This document shows, one piece after another, positions 6,096-9,011 of a DNA stretch of 9,011 nt (the stretch's first letter is position 1; the number at the start of each line of letters is the position of its first letter). Origin of the DNA: Planctomycetales bacterium. Its GTDB lineage: Bacteria > Planctomycetota > Phycisphaerae > SM23-33. Under the pieces are notes generated by a model. The model ran no database searches. It saw nothing but the letters and a program-made list of their open reading frames with translations, and was not told the DNA's origin. The position numbers were made by a program, and so were the translations under genes. Where the stretch lies: assembly GCA_030673005.1 (NCBI GenBank), contig DAOVFI010000086.1:1-9011 (forward strand), given 5' to 3'.

Positions 6096-7175
6096 ATGTT
6101 GCGAAAGGCCAACATAACCATTGCGGCGGCAGGTCTGGCTATACTCGCGGCCCTGGGTTTGTGGTATCTGCACAGCCAATCCGGCCGGCTCGAGGCCAGT
6201 AGCCACTCGCCCGGCGGTATCATGGGCACGGAGTGTGTACTGACAGCCGTAACGCGATGTTCCGAACGGGCGCGCGGCTCGGTCGCCCTCACCACCGCTG
6301 AAGACGCGCTGCGCGACGTCGAGTCGCGCATGAGTCGGCGCCTGTCGGCCTCGGAGCTGTCGCTGTTAAACGCCGCCCCGGCAGGGCGCCTCGTCAGGCT
6401 TTCGCCGGAGACGCTCGAAGTGCTGCAAATTTCAAAAAAACTGACCCTCCAGACCGCCGGCGCATTTAACGTAACATGCCTTCCCGTCATCGAACTCTGG
6501 AAGCGCGCCGCTAAGACCGGACGGACGCCGACCGAAACCGAACTGATCCAGGCCCGCCATAAGAGGGGGTGGCGGCACATCGAACTGCTGAAAAACGGCG
6601 CCAGAAAACGCATCGACGGGGCCGCCGTCGATCTGGGCGCTATAGCCAAGGGCTACGCCATAGACAAGGCCGTCCGCGCAATGATTGACGCAGGCGCTGT
6701 CGGCGGGATGGTCAATGTCGGCGGAGACCTGCGATGCTTCGGGTCGAATGAGGAAAATAAGCCCTGGGTCGTGAAGATTCGCCACCCCTTCGACAAAACG
6801 CGCACCTGCGCGGCGCTTTCGCTAAACGACGACGCCGTCGCCACGAGCGGGGATTATCACCGATACTATAAAATTTCCGGTAAGCGTTACAGTCACGTGG
6901 TCGATCCCCGCAACGGTCGGGCCTTGCCGGCAGGGCACGCACCGTCTGTAACGGTTGTGTCGCTGGCGGTCGGTGATACACCGCCCAGCGCCACTGCCGC
7001 CGACGCCTGGGCGACGGCCTTGAGCGTCCTTGGCCCGGACGGGTTCAAGATACTCTACGACTTTTCCGGCCTGGAGGCCTTGATTATCACCGGGGAGCCG
7101 GGAAAATACGAAATCCACACCACCAAGGGATTTAAACCGCTCCTGAAGACAGGAACGCGGATCGAACTGGATTAG
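6096..7175 (+). CDS. apbE: FAD:protein FMN transferase ApbE
   Basis: ApbE cuts FAD and attaches FMN covalently to a Thr or Ser of target flavoproteins such as NqrB/NqrC, RnfG/RnfD or other FMN-binding-domain proteins, outside the cytoplasmic membrane. The 359-residue protein starts with a membrane or signal segment (about 6-24) without a lipobox cysteine, so it is probably membrane-tethered. Family blocks in order: IMGTECVLTAV (42-52), DLGAIAKGYAIDK (179-191), NVGGD (207-211), SGDYHRYY (251-258), SHVVDPRNG (266-274) and TAADAWATAL (300-309), whose D303 is a likely magnesium ligand. The ATG at 6096, with GAAAGG about ten bases upstream, is preferred over an in-frame ATG at 5985 that lies inside queF. 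No flavoprotein target is encoded in the window, so the substrate must lie elsewhere. Confidence 0.95.
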   Translation: MLRKANITIAAAGLAILAALGLWYLHSQSGRLEASSHSPGGIMGTECVLTAVTRCSERARGSVALTTAEDALRDVESRMSRRLSASELSLLNAAPAGRLVRLSPETLEVLQISKKLTLQTAGAFNVTCLPVIELWKRAAKTGRTPTETELIQARHKRGWRHIELLKNGARKRIDGAAVDLGAIAKGYAIDKAVRAMIDAGAVGGMVNVGGDLRCFGSNEENKPWVVKIRHPFDKTRTCAALSLNDDAVATSGDYHRYYKISGKRYSHVVDPRNGRALPAGHAPSVTVVSLAVGDTPPSATAADAWATALSVLGPDGFKILYDFSGLEALIITGEPGKYEIHTTKGFKPLLKTGTRIELD

Positions 7176-7244
7176 ATCTGTTACAAAGCCTGTTTCATAA
7201 CCAGTTTTTCACCCTGACGGGCTGCAACCTGAAGGAGAGCGAGT

Positions 7245-8021
7245 GTGGTTCTTATTTTTGGAAGATTTCACTTGTTCAAGCGTCAGCGGCTGGAGGTTCG
7301 CGACTGGTGCGAGCATTGCGGCAAGCGGTTCCGGTTGCAGAGTTACACGGCGTGGGAGTTCTATCACGTGTATTTCATTCCGTTTATTCCCGTCGGCCGG
7401 CTTCGCGTGATGAACAAGTGTCCGGGCTGTCAGAAGTATTTGGGTATGAGCATCAAGAAGGCGCGCGATGCTATGGAAGAGGCATCCGCCGCCGCCGAAC
7501 AGGCCCTAGCCGCCGGGAATGTCGACGAAGCGATAGAAAACGCATTTACCTGCCTGCATTTCGGGGATTATGAACGGGCCGAGGGTGTTCTGTCCCGGCT
7601 GGATCCGGGAGACGGAAGAATTCTTCTCGCCCGTGCTCGTATGCTCAGGATGCAGCGGCAGTTCACGCAAACCGAGGCCCTCTGCCGCCAAGCGATTTCC
7701 GCCGAGCCGGAAAACGCCGAAGGACACTATCTTCTCGCAGAGACTCTGATTGAGAGCAGGCAAATTGACGAAGGACTGGCGGAGATGAAACAGGCGGCGG
7801 AACTGGCACCCGACGCCCTTGATGTCCGCATGGTGTTGATGGATGAACTGGCCAAGCGGAAACTCTGGCTGGAATTGCTGCCCGTCATGGACGAGATCGT
7901 CGCGCTTTCCCCGGACATGTCGCAAGACAAACATTTCAGCCGGCTTTACAAGAAGGCCGAAAAGAAAGCCCGCAGGAAGGCGGCAACACAGGCGGACAAG
8001 AATCCGTACCAGGCGTATTGA
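7245..8021 (+). CDS. zinc-ribbon and TPR-repeat protein
   Basis: The 258-residue protein begins with a zinc ribbon of two CxxC knuckles (C22/C25 and C59/C62). They are separated by an aromatic, hydrophobic stretch around YHVYFIPFIPVGR (40-52), the layout of the small zinc_ribbon_15-type domain. From about 73 to 225 it is helical with TPR-like repeats, for example ILLARARMLRMQRQFTQTEALCRQAISAEPEN (about 126-157) and the following AEGHYLLAETLIESRQIDEGLAEMKQAAELAPD. The tail is strongly basic (about 233-252). This suggests a cytoplasmic scaffold binding proteins or nucleic acid, but no partner is known. The start is GTG at 7245, set by AAGGAG at 7232-7237 with a seven-base spacer. It lies 69 bp after apbE with no evident terminator, and its stop codon overlaps a possible TTG start of the next gene. 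Confidence 0.85.
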   Translation: MVLIFGRFHLFKRQRLEVRDWCEHCGKRFRLQSYTAWEFYHVYFIPFIPVGRLRVMNKCPGCQKYLGMSIKKARDAMEEASAAAEQALAAGNVDEAIENAFTCLHFGDYERAEGVLSRLDPGDGRILLARARMLRMQRQFTQTEALCRQAISAEPENAEGHYLLAETLIESRQIDEGLAEMKQAAELAPDALDVRMVLMDELAKRKLWLELLPVMDEIVALSPDMSQDKHFSRLYKKAEKKARRKAATQADKNPYQAY

Positions 8022-8107
8022 GGCGGAAAAACAGTGCGCCCGGCAAGTTGCTGAGAGTTTCTGAAGAACATGTCTTAATGATTGGTAAATGTGGTATCAT
8101 TAAGCAG

Positions 8108-8467
8108 ATGGAAGGGCGTGGGACAAATCTTGCAGTCAGCGATGATTTCCGTGTAACGATGCGCCAAATCCGGAAGGTGGCGTGCCAGATAGTCGAACGG
8201 TTTTCGCCGCTGAAAGTGATTCTGTTCGGCTCGCACGCACGGGGCCAGGCAAGTCCGGACAGCGACGTGGACCTTTTAGTTATAACTGATCAGCCCGCAG
8301 GTTCTGACGCATCCCTGCGAATCAGACGAGCGATTGACTATAACTTCGCTCTGGACATGATCGTTTACGACGCCGATCGTCTGAAAGAACGTCTGGCTGC
8401 GGGGGATTATTTCCTTCAGGACGCCATCGAAGGCGGAAAGGTGCTTTATGAAAGACCTGACCGCTGA
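8108..8467 (+). CDS. minimal nucleotidyltransferase, MNT/MntA type
   Basis: This is a small pol-beta-like nucleotidyltransferase. It has GSHARGQASPDSDVDLLV (41-58 from the chosen start), which supplies the GSxxRG loop and the two metal-binding aspartates D53 and D55. A third acidic residue is D83 in ALDMIVYD. In MNT-HEPN toxin-antitoxin pairs, this enzyme is the antitoxin and adenylylates the HEPN RNase toxin on a tyrosine. Here the catalytic residues look intact, but the expected downstream HEPN gene is reduced to a stub (8448-8495). The start is uncertain: ATG at 8108 gives 119 residues; 8078 (ATG), 8159 (ATG) and 8018 (TTG, overlapping the stop of the previous gene) are alternatives. None has a clear ribosome-binding site. 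Sequence before about 8159 does not look like the family. Confidence 0.88.
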   Translation: MEGRGTNLAVSDDFRVTMRQIRKVACQIVERFSPLKVILFGSHARGQASPDSDVDLLVITDQPAGSDASLRIRRAIDYNFALDMIVYDADRLKERLAAGDYFLQDAIEGGKVLYERPDR

Positions 8468-8495
8468 ATGGCCACATAAGCAGCGGCGTTGTTGA
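8448..8495 (+). pseudogene. 15-codon stub, probable remnant of HEPN toxin gene
   Basis: An ATG at 8448 overlaps the last 20 bases of the nucleotidyltransferase in another frame and opens a 15-codon frame beginning MKDLTAEW. This matches the typical N-terminus of HEPN partner proteins, which often begin MKxLTxEWxxKA and overlap the MNT gene in just this way. After EWPHK the similarity ends and a TGA follows at 8493-8495, whereas HEPN partners are usually somewhat over 100 residues long. The RNase motif (RxxxxxH class) is therefore wholly missing. The TGA overlaps the nadC ATG as TGATG, so the stub may now couple translation of the two genes. The chance match of eight residues is the main alternative. 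Confidence 0.5.
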
Positions 8496-9011
8496 TGCCA
8501 ATTCAACCTTATCAATCCGAACTTGACAATTTCCGCCGCTTGTTGGAGATGGCGCGGGCCGAGGATTTAGGTGGCACAGGTTTTCAACCTGTGCCTCATG
8601 AGCCTGGCGGAGCGGCACAGGTTTCAAACCTGTGCCACCATGATATTACCTCGGCGATCCTGCCGGAAGGAATTACCTGCCTGGCGCGATTCGTCGCGCG
8701 GGAAGGGTTGGTCTTCTGCGGCGGGGCGTTTCTGGCGAAAATCGCCGCTGCTTACGATGAGGTGATCGGAACGAAGGTTCTGGTCGCCGAAGGCGCTCGC
8801 GTCGCCGCCGGGACGGTCCTGGCCGAGTGGGCCGGTCCGGCAGGATCCATACTGTCGGCTGAACGGGTTGCGCTGAATTTCCTGCAGCGCCTTTCTGGTA
8901 TAGCCACCGTCACGCACAAGTACGTACAAGCCGTAACAGGCACGGGCGCAAAGATATACGACACACGCAAAACTATCCCCGGCTGGCGGGCGCTGGAGAA
9001 GTACGCCGTCC
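8495..9011 (+). CDS. nadC: quinolinate phosphoribosyltransferase NadC, 5' part, with in-frame repeat insertion
   Basis: NadC (nicotinate-nucleotide pyrophosphorylase, carboxylating) makes nicotinate mononucleotide from quinolinate and PRPP in NAD synthesis. The first 172 codons are seen before the window ends; the family is about 280 residues. Family blocks are AREDLG-like ARAEDLG (20-26), DITSAILPEG (50-59), GTVLAEWAGPAGSILSAER (106-124), LNFLQRLSGIATVT (127-140) and DTRKTIPGWRALEKYAV (156-172), which holds substrate-binding arginines and a lysine. Normally only about two residues separate EDLG from DITS. Here there are 23 (27-49), encoded by the double hairpin at 8570-8639, and the frame stays open. 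An in-frame TAA at 8477-8479 rules out a longer N-terminus beyond two TTG codons. No Shine-Dalgarno sequence is seen; the ATG overlaps the stop of the stub upstream (TGATG), suggesting translational coupling. Confidence 0.95.
   Translation, partial: MPIQPYQSELDNFRRLLEMARAEDLGGTGFQPVPHEPGGAAQVSNLCHHDITSAILPEGITCLARFVAREGLVFCGGAFLAKIAAAYDEVIGTKVLVAEGARVAAGTVLAEWAGPAGSILSAERVALNFLQRLSGIATVTHKYVQAVTGTGAKIYDTRKTIPGWRALEKYAV
8570..8639 (+). repeat. 70-bp double-hairpin repeat inserted in nadC
   Basis: The element begins GGTGGCAC and ends GTGCCACC. It contains two near-identical hairpins: GGCACAGGTT pairs with its exact complement at 8573-8595 around a TTC loop, and GGCACAGGTTT pairs perfectly at 8614-8636 around a single C. 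An 18-base linker containing TCATGA joins them. The ends, including the preceding TA, match those of the 111-bp element at 2081-2191. In the nadC frame it reads as GTGFQPV and QVSNLCHH around a Pro/Gly-rich linker. One of the other two plus-strand frames has a TGA in the linker, so only two of three insertion phases would be tolerated. Confidence 0.92.

Noticed and set aside
8018..8107. N-terminal extension of the nucleotidyltransferase from the TTG at 8018.
   Set aside because: The added residues do not resemble the family, whose similarity starts near 8159; overlap with the previous stop codon alone is weak support.

Overview
The window looks like chromosomal DNA from an uncultured or little-studied bacterium with moderately high GC. 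It carries several housekeeping genes (queC, queF, apbE, nadC) among poorly characterised families. Three things suggest a planctomycete-type bacterium, perhaps Phycisphaerae: a free-standing pyruvate-kinase C-terminal-like protein, a zinc-ribbon/TPR protein, and palindromic repeats that sit between genes and inside coding frames. This is an inference from gene content and repeats. There is no rRNA or other taxonomic marker.

Left part (1-3656): the possible tail of an upstream gene is followed by a plus-strand stand-alone pyruvate kinase alpha/beta-domain protein (134-703). Converging on it from the minus strand is a diguanylate cyclase whose receiver domain has lost its phosphorylation residues (768-1913). 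A 306-bp gap follows, holding a 111-bp palindromic repeat with 17-bp perfect inverted termini. Next is a minus-strand membrane M48 metalloprotease (2220-3656).

Centre (3721-7175): a Wzz/GumC-like, membrane-anchored coiled-coil protein lies 27 bp downstream of queC, both on the minus strand. queC is divergent from queF across about 96 bp. QueC makes preQ0 and QueF reduces it to preQ1, so this pair covers two consecutive steps of queuosine synthesis. queF is followed within 14 bp by apbE, which encodes a flavin transferase for covalent FMN attachment.

Right part (7245-9011): a zinc-ribbon/TPR protein is followed by a minimal MNT-type nucleotidyltransferase. Its usual HEPN partner seems reduced to a 15-codon stub, whose stop codon overlaps the start of nadC (quinolinate phosphoribosyltransferase, cut by the window end).

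The main discovery is that two conserved metabolic enzymes, QueC and NadC, each carry an in-frame insertion made of palindromic repeat DNA. In queC it is a 31-bp unit in tandem; because 31 is not a multiple of three, the same DNA is read in two different frames within one protein. In nadC it is a 70-bp double hairpin whose ends match the intergenic 111-bp element. Both frames stay open and the visible active-site motifs are intact. The repeats therefore appear to be tolerated as new peptide segments, as described for Rickettsia palindromic elements. No transposase for them is present in the window.
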